A stretch of 64,000 nucleotides of DNA from Mayfieldus profundus (GCA_038040325.1 JBBPIM010000006.1:1-64000); one strand, 5' to 3'. Positions 44,910-54,546 are shown, counted from the stretch's first letter. Notes: a model not told the origin generated them from the sequence alone. Numbers and translations are program-made.

Positions 44910-46010
44910 CTAGGTCGCCGCCATCGGCGCGCCCCGCTGGGCACGGCGCACGAACATCGCGGCGACCAGCGACATCGCCATCAGCGAAACCAGGATCGGG
45001 CCCAGCGCGCCGGTGCCGAAAATGCGCGTGAAGCCGTATGTGGCGGCGCCGATCGAGGCAGCCGCCGGAAAGGTCAGCACCCAGGCCATCATGATGTTGC
45101 CGGCGACTCCCCAGCGCACCGCGGAGAACCGCTTACCGGCTCCGGCCCCCATCACGCCACCCGCGATCACCTGGGTGGTCGAGAGCGGAAAGCCGAAGTG
45201 GGAGGAGGCGAGGATCACTGCCGCACCCGCCCCCTGTGTCGAGAATCCCTGCGCGGGGTCCATCTTGATTATCCGCGTGCCCATCGTGCGGATGATCCGC
45301 CAGCCGCCGCCGTAGGTGCCCAGTGCGATCGCGCTGGCGGCCGAGACCACCACCCAGAACGGCACGTCGGCGTCGGGGCCGATGTTGCCGTTGACGACCA
45401 GCGCCAGCGTGATCACGCCCATCGTCTTCTGGGCGTCGTTGGTGCCATGCGCAAGTGCCAGCATCCCTCCCGAGATCAGCTGCCCGGCCCTGAACCCGCG
45501 GTTGACCGGCCCGGGCCGCAGCCGGCCGACGATCCGATAGGTGAAGGTGATCGCCAGCAGGGCGACGACGAACGCGAGGATCGGCGCGACCAGCGCCGGG
45601 ATCAGCACCTTGCCGAAGATGCCGTCGCTGATCACCGCGCTGGTGCCGACCGCGGCGACGGTGGAGCCGACGATGCCCCCGATCAGCGCGTGCGAGCTCG
45701 AGGACGGCAATGCGAAGTACCAGGTGATCAGGTTCCAGGCGATCGCGCCGATCAGGCCCGCGAAGATGACCGTCGTGGAGTCGATCACCTCCGGATTGAC
45801 GACGTCCTTGGCGACCGTCGCGGCGACCTCGAGCGAGATGAACGCCCCCGCGAAGTTGAGCAGCGCCGCGAAGGCGACAGCCAGCCGCGGCGAGGCCGCC
45901 CTGGTCGAGATCGCGGTGGCGACGACGTTGGCCGTGTCGTGAAAGCCGTTGGTGAAGTCGAAGGCGAGCGCGGTGCCGACGACGATCACGAGGACGACAT
46001 CAGACGACAT
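44910..46010 (-). CDS. PiT-family inorganic phosphate transporter
   Basis: 366 residues, about ten membrane helices in two homologous halves, each with the family signature: AFDFTNGFHDTANVVATAIS with NLITWYFALPSSSSHALIGG in the first, and ALAHGTNDAQKTMGVITLAL with GFPLSTTQVIAGGVMGAG in the second. Low-affinity, proton- or metal-coupled phosphate uptake. It is 45 bases downstream of a DUF47 gene, its usual partner, and belongs to the phosphate/polyphosphate region. Confidence 0.95.
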   Translation of the reverse strand: MSSDVVLVIVVGTALAFDFTNGFHDTANVVATAISTRAASPRLAVAFAALLNFAGAFISLEVAATVAKDVVNPEVIDSTTVIFAGLIGAIAWNLITWYFALPSSSSHALIGGIVGSTVAAVGTSAVISDGIFGKVLIPALVAPILAFVVALLAITFTYRIVGRLRPGPVNRGFRAGQLISGGMLALAHGTNDAQKTMGVITLALVVNGNIGPDADVPFWVVVSAASAIALGTYGGGWRIIRTMGTRIIKMDPAQGFSTQGAGAAVILASSHFGFPLSTTQVIAGGVMGAGAGKRFSAVRWGVAGNIMMAWVLTFPAAASIGAATYGFTRIFGTGALGPILVSLMAMSLVAAMFVRRAQRGAPMAAT

Positions 46011-46055
46011 GTCGGCTGCTCCGCTGCGCGTCCGCTGCCGCCATGGCCAGCGAAC

Positions 46056-46676
46056 TCACGAGTTCTTGATGACGATGCCTTCGATGATCTGCGCTGCGGT
46101 CTCGGTCGCGTCGATGGCGTTCTCCAGCACCGCGAACATGTCCTTCCATCGGATCACCACCATCGGGTCGATGCCGTTGGAGAACAGCGACGCGACGGCG
46201 TCGCGGGAGATCCGGTCGCCCTCGTTCTCGAGGCGGTGGATCTCGATCCAGTACTTGTCGAGGTCCTTGAAGCTGGGCAGGTTGTCGAGGCCTTCGGCGA
46301 GCTGCTCACACGAAGCCACGAGTACCTTGGTCAGCGCCTGCGCCTGCTCCATCGGCGCCTCGATCTTGTAGAGCCCGAGGAAGTCGGCCGCCTCCTCGGT
46401 GTAGTCAACGATGTCGTCCATCTGGGTCGCAAGGCCGTAGATGTCCTCGCGGTCGATCGGGGTGACGAACGTGGAGTTGAGCCGCCGGACGATGTCATGG
46501 GTGATGCGGTCGCCCTCCTGTTCGGCCTTGAGGATGTCTCGCGACAGGCCGCTGTCATCGGGCCATTCGTGCATCATCCTGTCGAGCAGCCTCGCCGCGC
46601 GGAGTGTGTTCTGGCCGGCCTCGTTGAAGAGGTCGAAAAAGGTGCGATCGCGCGGTATGAGGGAGATACGCGCCAC
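46056..46676 (-). CDS. DUF47 / PhoU-like phosphate transport regulator
   Basis: 206 residues, all helical: FFDLFNEAGQNTLRAARLLDRMM, AEQEGDRITHDIVRRLNSTFVTPIDREDIYGLATQMDDIVDYTEEAADFL, HRLENEGDRISRDAVASLF, and RWKDMFAVLENAIDATETAAQIIEGIVIK. The two E-GDRI and the PIDREDI motifs are diagnostic for the YkaA/DUF47 PhoU-like family that pairs with PiT transporters. GTG start. Confidence 0.93.
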   Translation of the reverse strand: MARISLIPRDRTFFDLFNEAGQNTLRAARLLDRMMHEWPDDSGLSRDILKAEQEGDRITHDIVRRLNSTFVTPIDREDIYGLATQMDDIVDYTEEAADFLGLYKIEAPMEQAQALTKVLVASCEQLAEGLDNLPSFKDLDKYWIEIHRLENEGDRISRDAVASLFSNGIDPMVVIRWKDMFAVLENAIDATETAAQIIEGIVIKNS

Positions 46677-46700
46677 GGCGCGGCCAAACTAGCAGAGGGT

Positions 46701-48875
46701 CTAGTCGCCGCCGCCGGCGCGGTGCTCGGCGGCCCGGGCGGCGTGGCGCTCGCGCAGCTCGGCCTGCACGTCTCTGACCTTGCCATCGCCCGCCGTGCGA
46801 CGCGCCCACCGCCCGGCCTCGTCGAGGGTCCAGGCGTTGGCATTGTCGGCCAGGCATCGCTCCAGCACGTCGAGCAGCTCGGCGCGCAGCGCCGGGTCCT
46901 CGACCGGCGCCGCGAGCTCGACGCGGTGGTCGAGGTTGCGTGGCATCAGGTCGGCCGAGCCCATGTAGACGTGGGTCTCGCCTTCGCGCTCGAAGGCGAA
47001 GATCCGCGAGTGCTCGAGGAAGCGGCTGACGATCGAGACCACCTCGACGTTCTCCGAAATACCGGGGACGCCGGGGCGCAGGCAGCAGATCCCGCGCACG
47101 TTGAGGTCGATCCGAACACCCGCCTGGGAGGCCTCATAGAACGCCCGGATGCAGCGGGCGTCGACCAGGGCGTTGATCTTCATCGCGATCCGCGCCCGCC
47201 CCCCGGCTCTGGCGGTCTGCGCTGTGCTCTCGATCTCCCCGATGATGCGCTGGCGCATCGTGGTCGGCGAGACCAGCACCTTGCGGTAGTCGGTCGGTCG
47301 TCCGTAGCCGGTGATGAAGTTGAACACCTCGGCGACGTCGGAGCCGATATCGGCGTCTGAGGTAAACAGGCCGAGGTCGGTGTAGAGGCGTGCCGTGATC
47401 GGGTTGTAGTTGCCGGTCCCGATGTGGACGTAGTGGCGCACCCGGTCACCCTCGCGGCGGGCGATCAGGATCGACTTCACATGCGTCTTCAGCCCCGGGA
47501 TCCCGTAGACCACGTGAACTCCGGCCTGCTCCAGCGACTTCGCCCACTGGATGTTCGCTGCCTCGTCGAAGCGCGCCTTCAGCTCCACCATGCAGACCGC
47601 CTGCTTGCCTCGCTCCGAAGCCCTGATCAGGGCCGGGACGAGGGGCGAGTCGTCGCTGGTCCGGTACACGGTCTGCTTGATCGCCAGCACGTCGGGGTCG
47701 GCCACCGCCTGTTCGACGAAGCGCTCGACCGACGTGGAGAAGGAGTCGTAGGGGTGATGGACCAGGACGTCGCCCTGGCGGATCGTCGCGAACATGTCGA
47801 CGCCCTCGTCGTCGTCGCCCTGGAGGCGCGGCTGGGTAACCGGGGTCCAGGGCTCGTAGCGAAGCTCGGTGTGGCCCTGCACCTTCGCCAGATCCATCAG
47901 GTCGGCCAGGTCGAGCAGCCCGGGCGTCGCGTAAACCTCGCGCTCCTCGATCCGCAGCGCCTCGACCAGCTGGTCGCGCAGCTTCGGGTTCATCCCCTCG
48001 GCGATCTCGATGCGCAGCACCTCACCGAAGCGGCGGGCACGCAGCTCGTCCTGAACCGCCTGCAGCAGGTCGTCGGCCTCGTCGGAGACGTCGAAGTCCG
48101 TGTCTCGCGTGACCCGGAAGAAGGAGTGGTCGAGAACCTCCGTGCCCGGGAAGAGCGCGTCGAGGTGATTGGCGATTACGTCCTCGAGCGCCACGAAGGT
48201 TGCGCCGTCCCCCAGCACCAGGAAGCGTCCCAGCAGCTCCTTCGGGACCTTGACACGGGCGATGATCTCCGACTCCGACTCGGGGTCGCGCAACAGCACC
48301 GCGAGGCTCAGCGAGAGGTTGGAGATATAGGGGAAGGGCCGGCCGAGTCCGATCACCAGCGGGGTCAGCGTCGGGAACACCTGCTCTTCGAAGCGCGCCT
48401 TGATCTCGCGGCGCTCGCTCTCGGAGGCGGAGTCGGTCGAGAGGATGCGGATCCCGTGCTCGGCCAGGGCCGGTCGCAGCGTCCCCTCGAAGCAATCCTG
48501 GAGGCGGCGGTCCAGCTCCAGCACGCGGGCGCGGATGGCGTCGATCTGCTCGGAAGGGCTGAGCCCGTCCGGCCCGCGCGCGTCGATCCCCGCTGCGACC
48601 TGGTCGGTCAGCCCGGCGACCCGCACCATGAAGAACTCGTCGAGGTTGGAGGAGTAGATCGCGCAGAACTTGAGCCGCTCCAGCAGCGGCACGTTGGCAT
48701 CCTCGGCCAGCTCCAGGACCCGCTCGTTGAAGTCGAGCCAGGAGAGCTCGCGGTTGAAGTACAGGGAGGGGTCCTCGAGGTCCGGCGCAGCGGACTCGGG
48801 TGCGGAAACGGCTCCTGGTGGCGTCTTCTGAGCTTCCTCGAGCATGTCGTCGCCTGCCTCGGGTGGCACAGGCAT
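46701..48875 (-). CDS. ppk: Polyphosphate kinase 1
   Basis: 724 residues with the four Ppk domains: N (YFNRELSWLDFNERVLELA), head (PFPYISNLSLSLAVLL), C1 with KARFDEAANIQWAKSLEQAGVHVVYG and the phospho-histidine in GLKTHVK (His465), and C2 with FLEHSRIFAF (His622) and MGSADLMPRNLDHRVE. It makes polyphosphate from ATP. GGAGG six bases before the ATG at 48875 supports the start. C-terminal 40 residues are a charged extension. Grouped with CHAD, ppx and pst genes. Confidence 0.97.
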   Translation of the reverse strand: MPVPPEAGDDMLEEAQKTPPGAVSAPESAAPDLEDPSLYFNRELSWLDFNERVLELAEDANVPLLERLKFCAIYSSNLDEFFMVRVAGLTDQVAAGIDARGPDGLSPSEQIDAIRARVLELDRRLQDCFEGTLRPALAEHGIRILSTDSASESERREIKARFEEQVFPTLTPLVIGLGRPFPYISNLSLSLAVLLRDPESESEIIARVKVPKELLGRFLVLGDGATFVALEDVIANHLDALFPGTEVLDHSFFRVTRDTDFDVSDEADDLLQAVQDELRARRFGEVLRIEIAEGMNPKLRDQLVEALRIEEREVYATPGLLDLADLMDLAKVQGHTELRYEPWTPVTQPRLQGDDDEGVDMFATIRQGDVLVHHPYDSFSTSVERFVEQAVADPDVLAIKQTVYRTSDDSPLVPALIRASERGKQAVCMVELKARFDEAANIQWAKSLEQAGVHVVYGIPGLKTHVKSILIARREGDRVRHYVHIGTGNYNPITARLYTDLGLFTSDADIGSDVAEVFNFITGYGRPTDYRKVLVSPTTMRQRIIGEIESTAQTARAGGRARIAMKINALVDARCIRAFYEASQAGVRIDLNVRGICCLRPGVPGISENVEVVSIVSRFLEHSRIFAFEREGETHVYMGSADLMPRNLDHRVELAAPVEDPALRAELLDVLERCLADNANAWTLDEAGRWARRTAGDGKVRDVQAELRERHAARAAEHRAGGGD

Positions 48876-48955
48876 CGTAGCCTCCGCCCGGTATCAGGCT
48901 GGGCGGAGCGACCCGGGCCGCCTGCGGAGCTTCGCAGCAGGACCTCAGGCGCCGG

Positions 48956-49591
48956 TTAAGAGGCGGAGAACGCCTCTGCCTGGTCCCCGTCGGCACGGGC
49001 CCTTTCGAGCCCGACCGCCGCCTTGCGATCCTCGCGCACCTCGTTGAGATGCTCCTCGACCTCACGCTCGAGCTTTGCCCAGGTCCCTTTGCTGACCTCG
49101 GCTTGCCAGAAGTCGCGAAAGCGCTCGAACAGCAGGGCGCGGCGGGCGCGCAGATGGACGGCAAGCAGCTCCAGCCCTCGATACGAAGTGCGGTGCGGCG
49201 CGCGGGCCACCAGCGCCGGGTCGAGGTCGTCGGCCTCTCCCGCTCGTAGCAGGACGTCGCGGGCGTCGGCCGCACGAAGCTCCTCGATCTGGGCCTGAAC
49301 CCGGGGCATCATCACGTCGCAGTCGTGGATCTCGCCCAGCAGATCCTGAAGGTCACGGGCCCGGCGTCGCGCCGCGTCGGCGCGCTGCCCGAAGCAGAAG
49401 CCGGTCACCTCCAGCACGTAGCGAAGGCGCTTGGCGGCAATACGCATGTCGTGCTGGGCTTTGGCCGCGTCGGGATCGAGTGCGTCGGGCGCGAAGGAGC
49501 GCAGCTCCTCGACCCTGGTGTGGATGATCCGCGCTGCATTGCGGTCCAGCGGCCCGGCGGGGTCGAGCATCTTCACGGCCCGCGCCTTCAA
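48956..49591 (-). CDS. CHAD domain, C-terminal half encoded separately
   Basis: 211 residues from a TTG that overlaps the previous stop by four bases (TTGA). Helical, with the CHAD basic signature AQHDMRIAAKRLRYVLEVTGFCF, then a LQDLLGEIHDCDVMMPRV motif (the C-terminal-half signature of CHAD proteins). CHAD domains bind polyphosphate through conserved His/Arg/Lys residues. A normal CHAD domain carries two such helical bundles in one chain; here this gene supplies the second. Lies between ppk and the first half. Confidence 0.88.
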   Translation of the reverse strand: MKARAVKMLDPAGPLDRNAARIIHTRVEELRSFAPDALDPDAAKAQHDMRIAAKRLRYVLEVTGFCFGQRADAARRRARDLQDLLGEIHDCDVMMPRVQAQIEELRAADARDVLLRAGEADDLDPALVARAPHRTSYRGLELLAVHLRARRALLFERFRDFWQAEVSKGTWAKLEREVEEHLNEVREDRKAAVGLERARADGDQAEAFSAS

Positions 49592-50073
49592 GCCGCCTTC
49601 TCCCGCGCCGCGGAGACCAGCTCTCCGACCCGTTCGCGGAGCTCGATCAGCCTCTCCTGCTCGACGAAGGGGACGAGCCGGTCGTTGGCCAGCGCCTGCT
49701 CCTCCCGCAACCGCTCGACGAGGACGCCGACACCGTGGCGGTCGCCGGCGACCAGCTCTTCGGAGAAGGCCTCCAACGCGGCGATCGACACATCGCGGTC
49801 GCGGCGCTCGCCGAGCGCATCTGCGATCGCCTTGACCGCCTCGAGCGCTGCCCGGAAGCGCTTGCGAGGAAAGCAGGGCTTGAAGACCTCCAACGCGGCC
49901 CGCAGCCGCCGGCTCGCGACCCGCATGTCATGGACAGCTTCGATGTCGTCGGTATCCAGCACTCCATGGGAGTGCTCCAGCAGCTCGTCGGCGCGCACCT
50001 CGACCACGCGCGCGGCTGCGAGGGCGAACGGCTCCTCGCAGTGCAGGTCCTTCACCTCGCGGGGCTTCGCCAT
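49588..50073 (-). CDS. CHAD domain, N-terminal half encoded separately
   Basis: 161 residues. Helical, starting KPREVKDLHCEEPFALAAARVVEVRADELLEH, with the CHAD signature AVHDMRVASRRLRAALEVFKPCFPRK and LGERRDRDVSIAALEAF. It covers only the first of the two four-helix bundles usual in CHAD proteins; the second follows in the next gene with a four-base overlap. The two products probably associate to form one polyphosphate-binding unit. Confidence 0.88.
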   Translation of the reverse strand: MAKPREVKDLHCEEPFALAAARVVEVRADELLEHSHGVLDTDDIEAVHDMRVASRRLRAALEVFKPCFPRKRFRAALEAVKAIADALGERRDRDVSIAALEAFSEELVAGDRHGVGVLVERLREEQALANDRLVPFVEQERLIELRERVGELVSAAREKAA

Positions 50074-50105
50074 CGAGCAAAGGCTATGCCAGACGGGAGG
50101 CTTTG

Positions 50106-51014
50106 TCAGGCGGCGAGCTTCTCGGGGGATGAGCCGTTCAGGGTGCCGTTGAGGAGGTCGAGGATGACCCCCTCCCGCAGCCCGCCCTTGCCGATCTGCA
50201 GCGGCTGGCCCAGCAGCTGCGACATCTTCTCCAGCAGCAGCACGCCGGTGGGCAGGATGCGCACGCGCTGCGGATCCAGCTCGAACTTGCGGGCCACATC
50301 CTCGATCGGGTCGGTTGCCAGCACGCGCACCGCACGCTCGAGAGTCTCGTATTCGAGCACCGCGCCGACCAGGCGCCGCAGCGAGGTGGCGCTGCCTCCC
50401 ACCGCGACCGCCTGCTCCGGCTCCTCGATTTCCACCTCCTCGAAGAAGTCGTTGATCGCGTCGCGAACCTCGCGCAGCTCGGCGGCCGAGGGGGGGTCGC
50501 CCTCCAGCAGCTCCTCGGCGAGCATCCCCGAGCCGATCTGAAACGAACGCACCTCCTCGGCCCCGCCGCTCACCGTCCCGAGCACGATCTCGCTGGAGCC
50601 GCCCCCGACGTCAACCACGCCGATCTTGCCCTCGACCGGGTGGCCGAGCGCCTTCGTTGCGCCGATGAACGAGAGCCGCCCCTCCTCCTCGTCGCTGAGC
50701 ACCTCCACCTCAACACCGGCCACCTCGGCAATCGCGTTCACCACCTCGTCGCGGTTGCGGGCCACGCGGATGGCCGCGGTCGCGACAGGCTTGATCACCT
50801 CTGCACCAAGCTCCTCGGCGAGGCGCACCTGTGTCGCCACCACCTCGGCGACCTCCTGGATCTTGGGCTGGACGATCGACCCGTCCTCGGTGGTCGACTT
50901 GCCGATCCGCGTGTAGGCCCGCTGCTCCATCACCTTGCGCAGCTGGCCTTCCGAGGGCTCGGCGACGAGCACGCGCGTCGTGTTGGAGCCGATGTCGATC
51001 GCGGCGTAGAGCAT
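50106..51014 (-). CDS. ppx: Exopolyphosphatase / guanosine pentaphosphate phosphatase
   Basis: 302 residues from the ATG at 51014 (an earlier start at 51032 adds six residues). Actin-like ATPase fold: YAAIDIGSNTTRVLVAE, ATAAIRVARNRDEV, DVGGGSSEIVLG, and VAVGGSATSLRRLV. Short form without the C-terminal HD-like domain. It hydrolyses polyphosphate from its ends or pppGpp. Placed between phoU and the CHAD genes, opposing Ppk. Confidence 0.94.
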   Translation of the reverse strand: MLYAAIDIGSNTTRVLVAEPSEGQLRKVMEQRAYTRIGKSTTEDGSIVQPKIQEVAEVVATQVRLAEELGAEVIKPVATAAIRVARNRDEVVNAIAEVAGVEVEVLSDEEEGRLSFIGATKALGHPVEGKIGVVDVGGGSSEIVLGTVSGGAEEVRSFQIGSGMLAEELLEGDPPSAAELREVRDAINDFFEEVEIEEPEQAVAVGGSATSLRRLVGAVLEYETLERAVRVLATDPIEDVARKFELDPQRVRILPTGVLLLEKMSQLLGQPLQIGKGGLREGVILDLLNGTLNGSSPEKLAA

Positions 51015-51059
51015 TCGGCGAGGGCCACCCATCTTGGCAGCCGTCGAAGACGGTGGCCG

Positions 51060-51767
51060 CTACGGAGCCTTTATGGGTGTCACCTCGCCCGGATGCGAGG
51101 CATCCTCGAACTCCCGGAAGAGCCCGGTCACCACGAAAGCGACCTGTTCGCCGATGTCGACGGCGTTGTCGCCCATCCGCTCCAGCGCCCGCGCTGCAAG
51201 CATCATCGTCATCGCCCACTCGCGGCGGTCGGCGTCATCGCCTATTGCCAGGGCAAGCTGGAAGCACTCGCGGTTGAGGTTGTCGACGACGTCGTCCTGG
51301 CGGACGAGGTCGCGGGCAAGGTCGACATCGCGGTTTTCGAACGACCGCTTTGCCTGGTTGACCTGAGTGCGCACTTGCCTCCCCATCACCACGATCCGCT
51401 TCACCATCTCCTCGTCGGCGGGCGGCTCGTGACCGGCGAGCGGAATCATCTTGCAGACGTTCACGCACTGGTCCCCCATGCGCTCGATGTTCTTGAGCAC
51501 GTGCAGCAGCGCCGAGATCAGCCGCAGGTCGGTGGCGACCGGCGACTGGGTGGCGAGCAGGGTGATCAGCGACTGGTGGACCTCCAGATAGCGGCCGTCG
51601 ATGCGGTCGTCGTCGGCGATCACCAGGCCGGCCAGCTCGACGTCGGCATGCTCGGCGGCCTCCAGCGTGCGGTCGAGGGCGATCACCACCATGTCGAGGC
51701 CCTCGAGCGCGCCTGCCTCCAGCCTCCCGAGCTCCTCCTGGTAGTGCACGCGTACTCCCTCGGCCAT
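51060..51767 (-). CDS. phoU: Phosphate signalling protein PhoU
   Basis: 235 residues, two three-helix repeats each with the metal-binding E-x-x-GD motif: KNIERMGDQCVNVCKM and ALERMGDNAVDIGEQV. It links Pst transport to the phosphate two-component system. The ATG overlaps the pstB stop by one base (TGATG). The tail after 220 is a short extension. Confidence 0.95.
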   Translation of the reverse strand: MAEGVRVHYQEELGRLEAGALEGLDMVVIALDRTLEAAEHADVELAGLVIADDDRIDGRYLEVHQSLITLLATQSPVATDLRLISALLHVLKNIERMGDQCVNVCKMIPLAGHEPPADEEMVKRIVVMGRQVRTQVNQAKRSFENRDVDLARDLVRQDDVVDNLNRECFQLALAIGDDADRREWAMTMMLAARALERMGDNAVDIGEQVAFVVTGLFREFEDASHPGEVTPIKAP

Positions 51768-52690
51768 CAGCCGACCTTCCCGGATACGTAGTCCTCGGTC
51801 CGCTTGTCGGACGGGTTGGTGAAGATCTTCTCGGTCTCGTCGTACTCGACCAAGCGCCCCTGGCGGGCCTCGTCCTGATCCAGCTCGACGATCAGGAACG
51901 CGGTGCGGTCCGACACGCGCGCTGCCTGCTGCATGTTGTGGGTGACGATCACGATCGAGAAGTTCTCCTTCAGCTCCATCATCAGGTCCTCGATCCGCCC
52001 GGTTGAGATCGGGTCCAGCGCCGAGCAGGGCTCGTCCATCAGGATCACGTCCGGGTCGACCGCGAGACAGCGGGCGATGCAGAGCCGCTGCTGCTGGCCG
52101 CCCGACATCCCGTAGGCGTTCTCGTCGAGCCGGTTCTTCACCTCGTCCCAGAGCGCCGCCCGCCGCAATGCCTCCTCGACCCGCTCGTCGACGTCCTTCA
52201 TGCCGAGGATCTTGGGCCCGAAGGCGACGTTCTCCCTGATCGACTTCGGAAAAGGGTTCGGCTTCTGGAACACCATGCCGATGCGCTTGCGAACCTCGAC
52301 CGGATCGACCTCGGGCGCATAGAGATTTTGGCCGTGGTAGAGAACCTCCCCCTTGAGGCTGGCGGTGGGGATCAGGTCGTTCATCCGGTTAAAGGAGCGG
52401 ATCAGGGTGCTCTTGCCGCACCCCGAGGGACCGATCAGAGCGGTGATCTCGTTGCGGCAGACGTCCATGGTCACATCCATCACCGCCGGCTTGCCGGCGT
52501 AGGCAACGGTTACGTCGCGCAACTCGAAGACCGACTCGCGTGGCTTGGCACGCTCGGCCTCGTCGCGATGTCGGACTGTGGTCTGGATCTCGGCGGCCGG
52601 CTGGGCGTAGCCGGCGGTACCGGGGTTGTCCCCGTGGCGCCCGCTCGCCTGCTCCTGCTGCCGTTCCTCTTCAGTCACTCTGTCCACCAT
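51767..52690 (-). CDS. pstB: Phosphate ABC transporter ATPase
   Basis: 307 residues. After an unusual N-terminal extension of about 55 polar residues (EERQQEQASGRHGDNPGTAG region), the PstB core: GPSGCGKSTLIRSFNRMNDLIP, GMVFQKPNPFPKSIRENVAFG, MSGGQQQRLCIARCLA, LMDEPCSALDPISTGRIEDL, VTHNMQQAARVSDRTAF. The NRMNDLIP and PCSALDPI strings are specific for PstB. Confidence 0.97.
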   Translation of the reverse strand: MVDRVTEEERQQEQASGRHGDNPGTAGYAQPAAEIQTTVRHRDEAERAKPRESVFELRDVTVAYAGKPAVMDVTMDVCRNEITALIGPSGCGKSTLIRSFNRMNDLIPTASLKGEVLYHGQNLYAPEVDPVEVRKRIGMVFQKPNPFPKSIRENVAFGPKILGMKDVDERVEEALRRAALWDEVKNRLDENAYGMSGGQQQRLCIARCLAVDPDVILMDEPCSALDPISTGRIEDLMMELKENFSIVIVTHNMQQAARVSDRTAFLIVELDQDEARQGRLVEYDETEKIFTNPSDKRTEDYVSGKVG

Positions 52691-52693
52691 AGA

Positions 52694-53602
52694 TCACCAT
52701 TTCTGTTCGTAGCGGTTGCGAAGCCAGATGGCCACTGCGTTCATCAGCAGCAGCACACCCATCAGCACCAGGATCGCCGCCGCCGCCAGTTCCTTGAACT
52801 CCGGTTGGGGCTGAGAGATCCAGTTGAAGGCCTGCAGCGGCAGCACCGTGAAGGCCGAGTCGAGCCCGGTCGGGTCGAAGGCGATGAAGATCGGCGCTCC
52901 GACCAGGATCAGCGGCGCGGTCTCGCCGATCGCGCGCGAGAGCGCCAGGATCACCCCGGTGGCGATGCCGGGAATCGCGGCCGGCAGCACCTGCTTCCAG
53001 ATCGTCTGCCACTGGGTCGCGCCGAGCGCCATCGAGCCCTCGCGGATCGAGGGCGGCACGGCGCGAATCGCCTCGCGCGCGGCGATGATCACAACCGGCA
53101 AAACCAGCAGGGCGAGGGTCAGGCCGCCGGCCAGCACGACCCTGCCCATTCCGAACGGCCCGCGCACCAGAAACGCGAGCCCGAGGATGCCGTAGATGAT
53201 CGAGGGAACCGCAGCGAGGTTCTGGATATTCACCTCGATGAAGAGGTTGTACCAACGGGTGTTGTCCGCGTACTCCTCCAGATAAATGGCGGTGGCGACG
53301 CCGATCGGGATGATGAAGGCGGCGCAGACACCCATCAGCCAGAGGGTGCCCAGCAGCGCCGCGCGGATGCCCGCGTTCTCGGGGAACGAGGAGCCGTAAT
53401 TCTGGATGAAGTCCCAGTTGAGGCTGCCGGCCCCCTTGACCGCAACCTGGATCAGCAGCGCCGCAAGCGTGATGACTGCGATCGCCAGGCAGGACAGCAT
53501 CGCGACTCGGAACAGCCGGTCCTTGACCCGCTGGCTGCGGGGGCCGTGCTTTAGGTTCATGACCGCCTGCTCGCCGGCGGCGACGGTCTCGGGAGTGCTC
53601 AT
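52694..53602 (-). CDS. pstA: Phosphate ABC transporter permease
   Basis: 302 residues, six membrane helices: YGSSFPENAGIRAALLGTLWLM, AIYLEEYADNTRW (PstA signature), VPSIIYGILGLAFLV, REAIRAVPPSIREGSMALGATQWQTIWKQVLPAAIPGIATGVILALSRAIGETAPLILVG (EAA loop). Overlaps pstC by four bases (ATGA). Confidence 0.96.
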   Translation of the reverse strand: MSTPETVAAGEQAVMNLKHGPRSQRVKDRLFRVAMLSCLAIAVITLAALLIQVAVKGAGSLNWDFIQNYGSSFPENAGIRAALLGTLWLMGVCAAFIIPIGVATAIYLEEYADNTRWYNLFIEVNIQNLAAVPSIIYGILGLAFLVRGPFGMGRVVLAGGLTLALLVLPVVIIAAREAIRAVPPSIREGSMALGATQWQTIWKQVLPAAIPGIATGVILALSRAIGETAPLILVGAPIFIAFDPTGLDSAFTVLPLQAFNWISQPQPEFKELAAAAILVLMGVLLLMNAVAIWLRNRYEQKW

Positions 53603-54546
53603 TCGTACACCTGCCGGTACTTACGCACGAAGCGAATCGCGATCGCATTGAAGATCAGGGTGAGGAAGAACAGCGTCGTGCCCGCCGCGAATATCGTCTG
53701 GTACTCCGTGCTGCCGGTCGGCAGGTCGCCCTTGCCGGTGGCGGCGATGAAGGCTGCGATCGTCTCGAACGGCTCCGTGGGATTGATACCCGAATTCGGC
53801 TGCTGACCGGCGGCGATCAGCACGATCATCGTCTCGCCGATCGCGCGCGAGATGCCGAGCACGCAGGCGGCGACGATGCCCGACAGGGCTGCCGGGAAGA
53901 CCACACGCGTTGAGACCTGGAGCTTGGAGGCGCCCATCCCGAAGGCGCCCTCGCGCAGACCCTGGGGCACCGCGGACATCGCGTCCTCGGAGATCGAGGC
54001 AATCGTCGGCAGGATCATGATCGCCATCACTATCGATGCGGCGAGGGCGTTGAAGATCTGCACGTCGAGGCCGAGGAAGGCCTGCAGGATCTCGGGGGTG
54101 ACCAAGGTCAGGGCGAAGAACCCGAAGATGATCGTCGGCACCCCGACCAGGACCTCCAGCACCGGCTTGAAGACCCGGCGCACCCGAGGCGAGGCGTACT
54201 CGGAGAGGTAGATCGCTGAGCCAAGCCCGAGCGGTATCGCGAGCAGGCAGGCGATCCCCGTGATCAGGAAGGTGCCGTTGATCAATTGCCAGATCCCATA
54301 CTGCGACGGGCTGAACAGCGGCGCCCACTCTCCATCGAAAAGGAAGCGGTCGATGCCTACCTCGCCGAAGAAGGAGATGGTCTCGCGCAGCAGCGCCACC
54401 AGAATCCCGATTGTGGTCAGGACCGAGATCGCGGCGGCGCCGAACAGCCCCGCGCGGATCGCCTTCTCGCCCCAACGACGGCTGGTGGCGCCGAGGGACG
54501 GAGCCCCCGGCGCCACCGCGCCAACGCTTCTGGTTCCTGCTTCCAA
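53599..54546 (-). CDS. pstC: Phosphate ABC transporter permease
   Basis: 315 residues, six membrane helices: GIWQLINGTFLITGIACLLAIPLGLGSAIYLSEYA, GVPTIIFGFFALTLVTP, AMSAVPQGLREGAFGMGASKLQVSTRVVFPAALSGIVAACVLGISRAIGETMIVLIAAG. The long loop between helices (GQQPNSGINPTEPFETIAAFIAATGKGDLPTGSTEYQT) is usual for PstC. Confidence 0.96.
   Translation of the reverse strand: MEAGTRSVGAVAPGAPSLGATSRRWGEKAIRAGLFGAAAISVLTTIGILVALLRETISFFGEVGIDRFLFDGEWAPLFSPSQYGIWQLINGTFLITGIACLLAIPLGLGSAIYLSEYASPRVRRVFKPVLEVLVGVPTIIFGFFALTLVTPEILQAFLGLDVQIFNALAASIVMAIMILPTIASISEDAMSAVPQGLREGAFGMGASKLQVSTRVVFPAALSGIVAACVLGISRAIGETMIVLIAAGQQPNSGINPTEPFETIAAFIAATGKGDLPTGSTEYQTIFAAGTTLFFLTLIFNAIAIRFVRKYRQVYE

Noticed and set aside
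44535..47360. A 941-codon open frame on the plus strand opposite PiT, DUF47 and ppk
   Set aside because: The three minus-strand genes have all family motifs; the plus frame is Arg/Asp/His-rich shadow.
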